Below are positions 1-9,377 of a stretch of DNA of 64,000 bases, piece by piece. The translations under genes were made by a program, and so were the position numbers. Within the stretch, counting starts at the first letter, position 1, and every line of letters begins with the position of its first letter. The stretch is taken from positions 1 through 64,000 of the forward strand of contig JABCPU010000107.1 of NCBI GenBank assembly GCA_016800925.1, given 5' to 3'. Origin of the DNA: Suillus spraguei (lineage: Eukaryota > Basidiomycota > Agaricomycetes > Boletales > Suillaceae). The notes beneath the pieces were generated by a model. The model ran no database searches and was not told where the DNA came from. It worked only from the letters and a program-made list of their open reading frames with translations.

Positions 1-83
1 TCGATAAGAGATCATCGATAATCAGTACTGGGACAATATATAGCATTGAATCTGGTATAGATAATTACAGTTGCTGCACCCTC

Positions 84-1680
84 ATGGACCTTGAAGCGCA
101 AATACAGAACGACATGCGTCGACGACGCCAAGCCATAATTATAATAACAATCGCAGTCACTCAAATCGCACATCTGTACAACCTATTATTCTTATCACGC
201 TGAGAACAAATCCCATATCACACGTCTATCCTTACTGGAAAAGCATGGGTATATGAACTCATTAGCGGCCACCCAGACCAGATAAAGCACAATTTTGGCA
301 TCGACCTTCATATTTTTGAGGAGTTGTTGAGGGTCCTTCAGTGCCATGGTTTTGTTCAGTCCCACAATGGTATCACTGTTGAAGAGCAGCTCCATCAGGA
401 AATTCACACATTCCTTGACGTGCCCTTATGCGGACTTATTTACACTTAACTGCCTTGGTGAAATTGAATCTACTTGTCCAAAATTTCAATGTGAATGAAT
501 TCAGAAAAAAAAAGTTGAGATATATTAATATACATGTTTTATTGTATTTCGCACTCAAAAAATATAAGATATGCCAGGTGAATGATGTGAGAGAGAGCAA
601 ACAAGTTTTGAGATAAGTGAGTTAAGCTGATTAAGCATGTTAAGGAATGTGTGAATTTCCTGATGTCAGCATTTTCTTGTACACATGTGTTACTGGACTC
701 TCATCTCGCCATGTTGGAGAGCGATTCCAGCGTGCTCCAGACACAATTACAAGGTGAGTACATCATCAATTTGAGACTAATAGTAGGGTGATCATTTTAA
801 CAGATATTTCAAACACATGCTCATCTTCTTTTCATCCCATCCCTTCTACACTTCAAATGTCCAGTTCACAAATTCAAACACTCCCATTTCTGCTGCTATC
901 TGCGACGACCCACATTTCAGATTTTTTGACCAATGCATTGGCGCCGTTGATGGCACTCACATTTGTGTTTTTGCACCGCTTGAAGAGCATGTTGTCCTGC
1001 GCAACTGAAAGGGATTTCTATCCCAGAATTGTCTGTTTATATGCGACTTTGACTTTTATTTCACATACTCACTTACAGGCTGGGATGGCTCAGCTGCTGA
1101 TGTGGCCCTTTGGAATGATGCCCGAACTCATGACTTGCGCATGCCCACACAAAAATATATTCTTGCTGATGCAGGCTTTGGTGGATGTGATGCACTGCTT
1201 GTACCTTACTGAGGTGTCCATTATCATTTGAAGGAATGGCGCCAAGCAAACCTTGCATAAGTTCATTTAATTCTATTGTAGGCCTCAAAATCCTAAAGAA
1301 CTGTTCAATTTGTGACATGCAGCATTGCGCAATGTCCTCGAATGAATCTTTGGTGTCTTGAAGTGACAATGGTGAATTTTAGTGACCACACCAGAGTACA
1401 GTATGCACGTCCAGACACAAATACCAGTGGCACTATGTGCTATCCATAACTTCATGCGCAGGTATAATCCTGACATCTTTGATATCGCCCTCGACTATGA
1501 GTACAACCTTGCGGAGGATGATAGTGTAGGGTATGGGGAACTTTCTGAGGGACCGGCAGATAATCCTGAGAGGAGACAAGCAGATGCTCATTGGGAGGCG
1601 ATTGCAGAGGCAATGTGGGCTGACTATCTTGAGGAGCGCGAACAAAGGGGCTCCCATTACCTTAGTCTCAAGTTTTTTAC
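84..1680 (+). pseudogene. PIF/Harbinger (HARBI1-like, DDE_Tnp_4) transposase, inactivated
   Basis: The conceptual protein starts at ATG 84 (MDLEAQIQNDMRRRR) and continues with the Harbinger N-terminal region around YHTSILTGKAWVYEL. A GT-AG intron (about 757-809) splits the GERFQRAPDTITR segment from the catalytic part. The first catalytic block reads CIGAVDGTHI near 937-970, and the second (LADAGFGGCDALLVPY) lies near 1160-1210. The C-terminal block ending CAIHNFMRRYN lies near 1437-1470. TGA codons at 201, 1006, 1210, 1313, 1343 and 1364 interrupt the frame, and each falls where the surrounding conserved text suggests arginine. Such transposases cut and paste the element with help from the Myb-like protein. 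This copy cannot make a full enzyme. Confidence 0.8.
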
Positions 1681-1723
1681 ATGTACAATATTCTTCATTC
1701 AAATAAAGTCTGGTGGGCTCTTT

Positions 1724-1888
1724 GAGCACTCTCCAGATCCAGGCCCTGGATGTCAAGCTGGGTGAGGATGAGCACTCTCCAGATCCAGGCCCTGAATGTC
1801 AAGCCTGGGTGAGGGTGAGCGCTCTCCAGATCCAGGCCCTGAATGTCAAGCCTGGGTGAGGATGAGCACTCTCCAGATCCAGGCCCTC
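1724..1888. repeat. 47-bp minisatellite inside the Harbinger element
   Basis: About three and a half copies of a 46-47 bp unit begin at 1724, 1770, 1817 and 1864. Each starts gagc(a/g)ctctccagatccag and ends near gtcaagcctgggtgagg. The array lies just past the transposase C-terminus, between the two convergent element genes, and codes for nothing I recognise. Confidence 0.9.
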
Positions 1889-2041
1889 AATACAGGAATG
1901 GCAGGAAGGCTTGAATGTATGGTGTGAATCTGGCTTCCAGCGCCAGAATCACAGCTGGGTATCTTCATGTGCTTTGAGGGCAGGATACAGGAATGGCAGG
2001 AAGGCTTGAATGTATGGTGCGAATCTGGCTTCCAGCGCTGG
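1889..2041. repeat. Direct repeat, period about 95 bp
   Basis: A segment beginning tacaggaatggcaggaaggc occurs at 1891 and again at 1986 with one or two mismatches over about 55 bp. It directly follows the 47-bp array, so local expansion probably continued through both. Confidence 0.85.
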
Positions 2042-2080
2042 CAAAGAACCTCCATTCATATTGTAGACAATGATAGTACA

Positions 2081-3338
2081 CTATAAGACTACCATGTCCT
2101 CTAATCCATATGTAGACTCCACCCAGCGGCGTGGCTCACCACCACAAAGCATGCGCTTCTCTTCTAACCACTCGAGCCTTGTCACTTCATCCAATGAGTA
2201 GAAAATAATGGCCTGATTGTCATGTTCAGCCAAGAAGTTGGCAATGGACAAGTGCTCTTTGCTTGTAAGGTCAGTGTACGTGTTAAGTAAAGAAATGGCC
2301 CTCCCAACATGTGTGGAAGGCTGCGGCGGAGCCAATGCCAGGTTCTTATTCATCTCATGCACTACCCCAACAAGATCCTTCATTGTTTCATTACCCTCCT
2401 GTTGTGCTATCAAGGTAGCAGATGGTGGGCGACTTTGCTTTTGAGAGCCTGCAACGGAGGCAGGAGCAAGTGCACTAAACTTGCATTTTCCATGGCTGAT
2501 GCTTGTCCATTCAGAGTTGGCAGCAGAACTTTCAGTGGAGGGTGACAGAAAGGTAGATGGAACAGGTGGACCGAGGGATTCTAGATCCACAGAAGATGGT
2601 GGTCCTCGAGGCATGTTCTCTAGTGTACTAGTAGGGATGGTAGGATTCTGAGGCGGCGCGCTGCTGATTGTGGTGGCCCAAAAAATATGCAAATTTTTTG
2701 ACTGACTTGGCATTAACTGTTCCATGATCTCAAGGTGATCAAAGCCCCTCATCATGAAGGGCTTTGCATGAGAATGTGACTGTAAATAATGACATTGAGG
2801 AGAGTGCAAACTAACATCACAGGTGAATACCTTTATAAAATGTGCACAGACATCATCCTTTCTATCTGTAATGCCTGCTCTGTGCTCATCACTCCATGTG
2901 AAACCTGATGTATTTTTGATATTGATGACACTGTGATATGCTTTCTTTAACTATAAAAATATATTATATTATTTCCGACATCTGAAAGTGCACTAGACAC
3001 ACTGCTGTCCAATTATTCTTACAAACTATACCAGTCTTTTCTGCGCCCTTCTGATGCAAGTGTTTTTCCTTGAGGTGCGCAGCTGCCTGATTGAACGTTG
3101 TCATCTTGAAGCCTCCATCACCGGATGAAGGAAGGGCTTTCAGTTGGAACTCAAGAAGGTCAGTCTCTTCTGCCTTTGACCATATTGTGGGAGCCTTCTG
3201 GAGTGCTCCACACGGAGCAGCCGATGCTGCTTCAAGGGTACCTCGAGATTGCAGGGAGTGTGAAGAACAGCTACTAGATTTATTAGACATTGATGATGAT
3301 GATAGAACATTTACTAGACTACTACTATCGGTCAACAA
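2081..3338 (-). CDS. Myb/SANT-like DNA-binding protein of the Harbinger element
   Basis: The first exon (about 3338-2990) carries a serine-rich start and then a Myb/SANT-like domain: APTIWSKAEETDLLEF, a long helix region and CKNNWTAV. After an intron the domain continues near 2935-2830 with LKKAYHSVINIKNTSGFTW, the second half of the same fold (Pfam Myb_DNA-bind_3). After another intron it continues near 2790 with AKPFMMRGFDHLEIMEQLM. The rest, down to 2081, is a low-complexity Ser/Pro/Gln tail ending in a helical segment. In Harbinger elements this partner binds the terminal repeats and assists nuclear import of the transposase. I saw no certain stop inside the exons, but the exon joints are inferred, so it may also be decayed. 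Confidence 0.65.
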
Positions 3339-3394
3339 AGGTGATATTGGGTGATTCCACTCACGTGCAGCTTTGAACTGGGAATTTTAAACCT

Positions 3395-3420
3395 GGAGTT
3401 GCTGTCCAAACAGCACCTAA
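3395..3420. repeat. Right terminal inverted repeat and TAA target duplication of the Harbinger element
   Basis: The sequence 3395-3417, read on the minus strand, begins GGTGCTGTTTGGACAGCAAC, the style of end found in many Harbinger elements. It is followed at once by TAA (3418-3420), the preferred 3-bp target. The matching left end is outside the window. Confidence 0.5.
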
Positions 3421-3445
3421 GTGACTGAGGACTCATTGACATCAT

Positions 3446-3657
3446 TGTAAGCCCATTGCTTACTACACACTTATCTCATCATGAATCACATGGCTTTCCC
3501 CTTATATTGTTCAGACTTATATCATTCAATGCTAGACTCGGGTCTCTAACCTACTATCATCTACTCTTGCATATGAACATAGAAATCCATGGTTTTGTCC
3601 TGTTATCTTTGTCCAACTTGTTTAGTGTTCTTTACTGTTCCCAGCGGTAGAGTTCCA
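3446..3657 (+). repeat. 5' LTR of Gypsy A, CpG-depleted
   Basis: It aligns along its whole length with 24174-24379. About eleven differences place CA or TG here where the 3' copy has CG, and almost no CpG remains. One short stretch (ttatattgttcag against ttcgg) is an indel. Confidence 0.92.
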
Positions 3658-3993
3658 CATTTTTTTTAACAGAAATGAAACCTGTTGATTCACATATCGA
3701 GTACCATCGTTTTTCTTTAACCACAAGGCTCCCTGCCCGCCTTTTAAACCATCAAACTGCCTCCACCAAGGAGGAAACCTACTGTTTCTAAACTGCCAAA
3801 CACGCGACTGCATGCGAGGGCACAACTACAGAACTGACCATCTACCCCTGAACCTCCTCCCTCTGTCCTAACATCATTGTCATCAGATAATCAACCCGCT
3901 GAACGTACCACTACTCAGACTACATATTTTGACTCATCCTCTTCAGATTCAGACTCAAACAGAACACATATACCCTACTTCTGAACTCGTAAG

Positions 3994-4728
3994 ATGACTA
4001 AATCAGCCACTGTAGAACTGTCCGCACCCAACAAACCACCAAAACTCATGGCAGGTGATCTCACTCCTGAGGCCGCTTGTGACTGGCATAACGTGTGTAC
4101 AACTTACTTCCTACACAAAGGAATTGATGTGGGGGACCAGGTTAAGATGGTAGCATCTGGGATGCTAGACCCACACTTACACACCTGGTACCTAACAGAA
4201 TGAGTTACTTTGGATGCTGGAACCTTCGCAGAATACATGACCGCCCTGAAGAATGCATGGCTTGAAGCCCATTGGAACACCAAACTTCGCAAAAAAGTCT
4301 TGGGGAACCAACAGGGCTCTTGCCCGTTCTATGAGTGGGCACTACAGGTCCAAAACCAAAACATGCTCCTCTATGGTGATACAACTCATCTAACGAACGT
4401 CCAATTACGCAATAAACTGGAGGCAAATATTTGTGATGAACTCACTGTACCTGTAATGAGGGCTAATCATGCCGCCACCCTCATGCTCAAGAGGTGGATC
4501 AAAGAAGTCAAACATCTCGATGAAAAATGCCTTGAAGACCTCACTTCTCACAAAAAAATCACAGAGGAATTGCACAACAGATCGTTGAGACATGCTACAC
4601 CCTTTGTTCAAAACAGAACGACAACCTCTTCCACAGAGGTTGTTTCAAGTGTCATAAATTCTACGTATCACACTGCTACAAAGAATGCACTGAAGGCCCT
4701 CTGGAAGCTTCTTTGTACAAGATGTTGA
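3994..4728 (+). pseudogene. Gag-like protein of Gypsy A, interrupted by one TGA
   Basis: Two in-frame segments (3994-4200 and 4210-4728) form one gag-like protein split only by TGA at 4201. The first holds PPKLMAGDLTPEAACDWHN and the second a capsid-like helical region with FAEYMTALKNAWLE. The TGA lies between LTE and VTLD, where CGA (Arg) would restore the frame. The segment ends in a zinc-knuckle-like region (ATKNALKALWKLLCTRC and neighbouring frames) that is no longer readable. Gag would form the particle that packages the element RNA. It lies in the expected place after the 5' LTR and a 336-bp leader. Confidence 0.7.
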
Positions 4729-6712
4729 CAGAAAAAGATGCCATTGCTGCCAAGACAAAAGCTGACAGGCACAAGAATGTGTCCATCATAGCACCTGTAA
4801 CAGCTGTAATGCCATCAACGATCCTAGACGAAAATTCTGAGTCGGAAGATGACAAGTGTGTAGCCCCTTTTGAGACCACCCATCTTTTCTGGCCCTGTCT
4901 CTTGACAGGGCCTTCTTGTGACCCTTATGAATGTGTGGAAGCTTTGATTGACCACAGGTCACATCTAGTTCTTATTGATGAAGGTCTTGTCGACAAACTC
5001 GGTCTGCAAAGATGTAAACTGCACACCATGATTGAAGCAAATTTAGCGTTTTTAAATTCTTCTTCTTCTTCTTCTCCCTTTTCTTTCTCTGAATATGTTC
5101 TCCTGTCACTGTCTTCCATTAATCATGACTGGAAATCATGTACTATATGTGCTATCATAGCGCCAAAGCTTGCTGTACCTCTCCTCTTAGGAGGATCATT
5201 CTTATCGCACAATTGCCTTGTTATAGATCACGAATATGCACCTGTATCAACAAAAGCTCGAAATACAACCTCTTGAACCCCCCAAAAATTATAGCACACG
5301 TACACACGTCCATTCCCTCACATTGAGAAGTACTGCGACTACAGAAAAATGTGATAAAAGAGCTTTGAGCTACCTTGAACGCGGTCAAGAGAAATTAGAA
5401 AAACACACGACTTCTATGTGTCCACATGTCGCTATAATTCTGCGTCAGTGCATCGAAACACTTGCATTCATTGAAAACAACAAAAAACACCTCAAACGTC
5501 TCGACAAGGAAATGCAACGAAAGTACCAAGACCGGTTCCCCAAGGATATACCGCATATCAATGAACTACCGACCAACATCGTCCACCGTATAAGACTAAA
5601 GGACCCTAATAAGATTATACAGTGCAGGCATTACAATACACCCAGGAAGTATAGAGAAGCTTGGGACGCCTTACTGAACAAACACATCACCGCAGGTAGA
5701 CTATGCCCATCTTCCAGCGCGTTCATATCGCCAGCATTCCTGATACCAAAAAAGGACCTCACTGCTCTACCATGGTGGGTTAACGACTATAGAGCGCTAA
5801 ATGCCAACACCGTGCCAGACAATCATCCACTACCACATATAGACCAGATTCTACGGACTGCGTGAAAGGTAAAATATTTGGAAAAATCAATATGACTAAC
5901 TCCTTCTTTCAAACTTGTATCCACCCTGATGACATCAAATACACCACAATTGACACCCCAAAAGGCCTTCATGAATGGACAGTCATGCCACAAGGCAGGA
6001 GAAATGCCCCGCCACCCACCAATGCAGAATGTTCATTGCACTACATCCTCTGATCAGAAAAATTTGCCATGCCTACCTAGATGACATTATCATCTGGTCT
6101 CAAATGGTAGCAGAACACGTACAAAATGTCAAACTGGTGTTAGATGCGCTATGCAAGGCAGGACTCTGCTGCTCACCCAAAAAGACTTCACTCTTTTGCA
6201 CAGAAATCGACTTCCTGGGACATCATATTTCGGCATTAGGAATCGAGGCCGACGCGCCAAAAGCAAAGCGAATTCTAGACTGGCCAGAACCAAGAAACGC
6301 CAGTAACGTCCGTGCCTTTCTCGGCCTAGTAAGATACTTAGACCAGTTTTTGCCTAATCTTGCGGATCATACACAAGTGCTAACACCACTTACAACAAAA
6401 AAGACAGAACAAGAGTGGCCAGGATGGGGAATTGATCACCAACAAGCCTTCGACAACATAAAACATTTGGTGGTCAGCAGGGACTGTTTAATGACAATCG
6501 ATCACGATAACCTGCGATGCCAGTGACTGGCAAACTGGTGCCATGTTGAGCTACAGACCAAGTCCACAAACAGCGCGTCCGGTGGCATTCGATTCAATGC
6601 AACTCTGAGATGCTCAACTTAACTATCCCATCCACGAAAAGGAACTATTATCTATCGTACGTGCACTAAAAAGTGGTGTATAGAGTTGCTCGGCATCCGT
6701 TCACAGTCTATA
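4713..6712 (+). pseudogene. Protease, reverse transcriptase and RNase H (first part) of Gypsy A
   Basis: The reading frame carries a retropepsin-like patch (EALIDHRSHLVLIDEGLVD, near 4930-4990), in which the usual D-S/T-G is D-H-R. Reverse transcriptase starts near 5530 (PKDIPHINELP). It continues through SSSAFISPAFLIPKKD, KINMTNSFFQT and the catalytic HAYLDDIIIWSQM (near 6070), then a thumb region FLGHHISALGIEAD. TGA codons at 5863 and 6051 and a frame change near 6510 break it. The RNase H region is cut at 6712 by element B and resumes at 15149. Enzymes of this type copy the element RNA into DNA. This copy cannot encode a working one. Confidence 0.85.
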
Positions 6713-7198
6713 TGTTACGACCATGCAAAACCGGAGATTAGTAAGAAGTCCTGGTCTTACATGGGGTTGTACTGGAGGGTTGTAAAGTCAAAGGGGCTTG
6801 GCCTCAGCTTGTACGCTGTGCCCCTTACCCAAGTATGTGCCCTTAATTTCGGATGAAGTCCAAGGGAGAGTTCTGGTGAAATCCAGATGGAGGGTCCGGA
6901 TGAACTCTAAGGCAGGATAGCTCGACAGAGCTCCGATGGACTTCCGGATGAGCGCGGGAATGCGCCGGAACTATTTCCGGAAGGTAGGGAGTAATGGTAA
7001 CACTACTGGAACAAGCTCCAAGTAGAACAGATGAAAGATGGACTGCTGGACAAAGTCCAGGGCAGGATAGGAGCAGAGCTCCAGAGGGAAAGATGATCCA
7101 TAGATGTCAGAGGATAGGGTAGGATGGATCCGGAGGATTAGGGGTCCGAAGGTCTGGAGCTTGGAGGAGCAGAGGAGTGGAGGAGCAGAGGAGCGGAG

Positions 7199-7675
7199 TG
7201 TCACAACCCACAAAACAAATTAATGCTAGGGCAGAGACTAGGACTCAAACTAAGGTTATCACAGAGGAAGAGAAGAGCAAGGACGTCTTGGATTACTACA
7301 AATGTAGATACAAGAGGTTTGAACTAAAGAACTACTACAGCGAAACTAGCTAACTATATACACATATTGAAACTGAGATATAAACTGAGTTTGAAACTAC
7401 TAGCCAATCATAAAATAGAAGTGAGAATTGTACGATGTGATGTTTGTGACATTGTTATGACATCATTATTCTAGAAGGTTCTAAGATCACGTGACACTAT
7501 CTTATCTTATCTTATCCGATAGCATCATAAAAGATCTCTTCATCTTCATCAGGAAGTTCGGTTATAGAAGCAGTTATAGGGATTTCAATGGAGTTTGTAT
7601 TTGTCTTAGCGCTGGGTTTAGACGCTTTAGGGAAATTGAGGAAAGAGTAATGATTTGTATTTGGAATTCGTGACA
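7199..7675 (-). repeat. 3' LTR of Gypsy C (left copy)
   Basis: 477 bp with TGTCAC...GTGACA ends, matching the right copy at more than 99 percent by eye. Two of the three substitutions are CA here against CG in the other copy (for example 7217 against 13285). The end of the pol reading frame (7512) lies inside this LTR. Confidence 0.95.
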
Positions 7676-9377
7676 TTACCCCCTCTCTAGGATGAGCGTC
7701 ATCGCGAATGTATGAAGGTCTGATGTTACGTGTTCTCCATTTCTTGAAATCTTCCGAATTAAGTATAGAACCTTGAATTCTTTTGGTTTTAGCCGCCGTG
7801 GGATTCTTTTTATGAAACTCTGCTATAAGAATCGGGGAATTCTTTACGTTTTCTTCTGGTTCCCATGTCGATTCTTCTATCGGATATCCTTCCCATTTTA
7901 CTCGGTATTGCAGCTTTCCTCGGAATAATCGGCTATCTAATACTTCTTCTACAACAAATTCTTCCTGATCGTCAACTATGTCAGGAGGTGGTCGGATGGG
8001 TTGAGAATGAGGGATCATTTGAGATGCATAGTATGGGGTGAGTAATTGAACATGAAAAACCGGATGGATCTGATAATTTGCCGGTAATTTCAATTTATAG
8101 TTCACCTCGCCAATCTTCTCTAGTATTTCAAAGGGCCCAAGACGACGATCTGACAGTTTTTGACTTGGACGATGTTGTTTAATGTTTTTCGCGTCTAGCC
8201 AGACTTTGTCTCCCTTTTTATACTGTGGTGCGTCTTTTACTCCTTTGTCATAGAACCTTTTCATTCGTTCATTGACTAGTTTCAAAGTATTTTCTGCATC
8301 ATCTCTTGCTTCTTTCATTTGATCCACTCTTTCATCGGCAACAGGAATACGGGAGTTGGAATTAGGAGATATCGTGAATTCTGGATTATATCCATATAGA
8401 ACTTTGAAAGGGCTATGACCGGTGACTGTGATTGCATTATTATGCGAGAATTCTGCAATCGGCAACCAAGATACCCAATCATTTTGTCTATAAGAGGTAA
8501 ACAGGCGTAAATATTGTTCGACTTCTTGATTTACGCGTTCTGTTTGTCCGTCCGTATGAGGATGATAGGCGGTCGAAGCAGACCATTTTGTGCCTAATCT
8601 TTTTGACATTTGTCCCATAAATTTGGATACGAACTGTGTTCCTCTATCTAAAATCACTTTCTTTGGTGTTCCATGATGTTTCCATACATTCTTTAAAAAT
8701 AGCTCGGCAATTTCCTTCGAGTCTACTTCTTTATTGGTGGGAATGAAGTGTGCTTGTTTCGTAAATCGATCAACAACAACAAAAATGCTATCACACCCTT
8801 CACTCTTTGGTAGGTCCACAATCAGGTCACATGTAATTATTTGCCAAGGTCCTTCTGGAACTTCATTTGGCTGTAAAGGTCCCGTTGGTTTACTAGGATA
8901 GACTTTTGTTTGTCTGCAACGATCGCAACCATCTACATAATCGTGAACACTTTTTGTCATCATTGGCCACCAATAGTTTCTGGAAATCAATTCTAAGGTT
9001 TTGGCACGTCCAGGATGTTCAGCCAGTGGTGAGTCATGGAATAACTCTAGAATCTCTTGGCGGATTTCTTTATCATTTGGAACGTAGACCAATCCTCGGA
9101 ATAACACCAATCCATCTTCAACATTCCATTCTTCGACTCCTCTACGCAATTGCACCGGTGCTGCTTTTAACGTTTCTAGCGCTTTCATCACTTCAGGCTC
9201 TCGTTCTGTACTTTGTCTGATCTTTTTAAGAAGAGTTTTTTCTCCTTCTATTAGAACTTGGCCTCTTTTAGCAGCATTGATTTTGAAAAATTCCGGTTTA
9301 AGCAAAATGCAATCAGAATTGTCGTTTTCTACCCCCCTCTGTGGTCTGATCTCCGAGACAGACGATCGCCTTATCAT
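7512..9377 (-). CDS. Integrase and chromodomain portion of Gypsy C pol
   Basis: The 621-residue frame starts with the end of the RNase H linker. It then has an HHCC zinc-binding region (HDSPLAEHPGRAKTLE... CDRCRQTK), the integrase core with CDLIVDLP, VILDRGTQF and the glutamate in TERVNQEVEQYL, and the GPY-like segment RLGPFEILEKIG. A chromodomain follows: VLDSRLFRGKLQYRVKWEGY, then STWEPEENV. A basic tail ends inside the 3' LTR. The chromodomain should direct integration to marked chromatin, which fits insertion inside an older element. It belongs to the same polyprotein as the frame upstream, separated from it by one or more small indels. Confidence 0.9.
   Translation of the reverse strand: MIRRSSVSEIRPQRGVENDNSDCILLKPEFFKINAAKRGQVLIEGEKTLLKKIRQSTEREPEVMKALETLKAAPVQLRRGVEEWNVEDGLVLFRGLVYVPNDKEIRQEILELFHDSPLAEHPGRAKTLELISRNYWWPMMTKSVHDYVDGCDRCRQTKVYPSKPTGPLQPNEVPEGPWQIITCDLIVDLPKSEGCDSIFVVVDRFTKQAHFIPTNKEVDSKEIAELFLKNVWKHHGTPKKVILDRGTQFVSKFMGQMSKRLGTKWSASTAYHPHTDGQTERVNQEVEQYLRLFTSYRQNDWVSWLPIAEFSHNNAITVTGHSPFKVLYGYNPEFTISPNSNSRIPVADERVDQMKEARDDAENTLKLVNERMKRFYDKGVKDAPQYKKGDKVWLDAKNIKQHRPSQKLSDRRLGPFEILEKIGEVNYKLKLPANYQIHPVFHVQLLTPYYASQMIPHSQPIRPPPDIVDDQEEFVVEEVLDSRLFRGKLQYRVKWEGYPIEESTWEPEENVKNSPILIAEFHKKNPTAAKTKRIQGSILNSEDFKKWRTRNIRPSYIRDDAHPREGVMSRIPNTNHYSFLNFPKASKPSAKTNTNSIEIPITASITELPDEDEEIFYDAIG
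7676..7690 (-). other. Polypurine tract of Gypsy C
   Basis: Read on the minus strand the sequence is CTAGAGAGGGGGTAA, directly before the 3' LTR. This is the position and composition expected of the plus-strand primer in reverse transcription. It lies within the pol reading frame. Confidence 0.7.

Larger units (their letters stand above)
1..3417. mobile_element. Degenerate PIF/Harbinger DNA transposon, left end outside the window
   Basis: The segment holds the two genes expected of a fungal Harbinger element in convergent order: a DDE transposase on the plus strand and a Myb/SANT-like DNA-binding protein on the minus strand. The right end is probably 3417, where a Harbinger-like terminal sequence (GGTGCTGTTTGGACAGC read inward on the minus strand) abuts TAA, the usual 3-bp target for this superfamily. 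The left terminal repeat is not in the window, so the pairing cannot be confirmed. Both genes are interrupted, so the copy should not be autonomous. Confidence 0.75.

Noticed and set aside
7491..7673. Identical 60-residue plus-strand frames at 7491-7673 and 13558-13740
   Set aside because: They lie in the two LTRs of Gypsy C, antisense to the element. Identity reflects LTR identity, not a gene.
9313..9377. An intron joining the two pol frames of Gypsy C
   Set aside because: The frames overlap and there is no GT-AG pair of suitable length. Small deletions explain the shift better.
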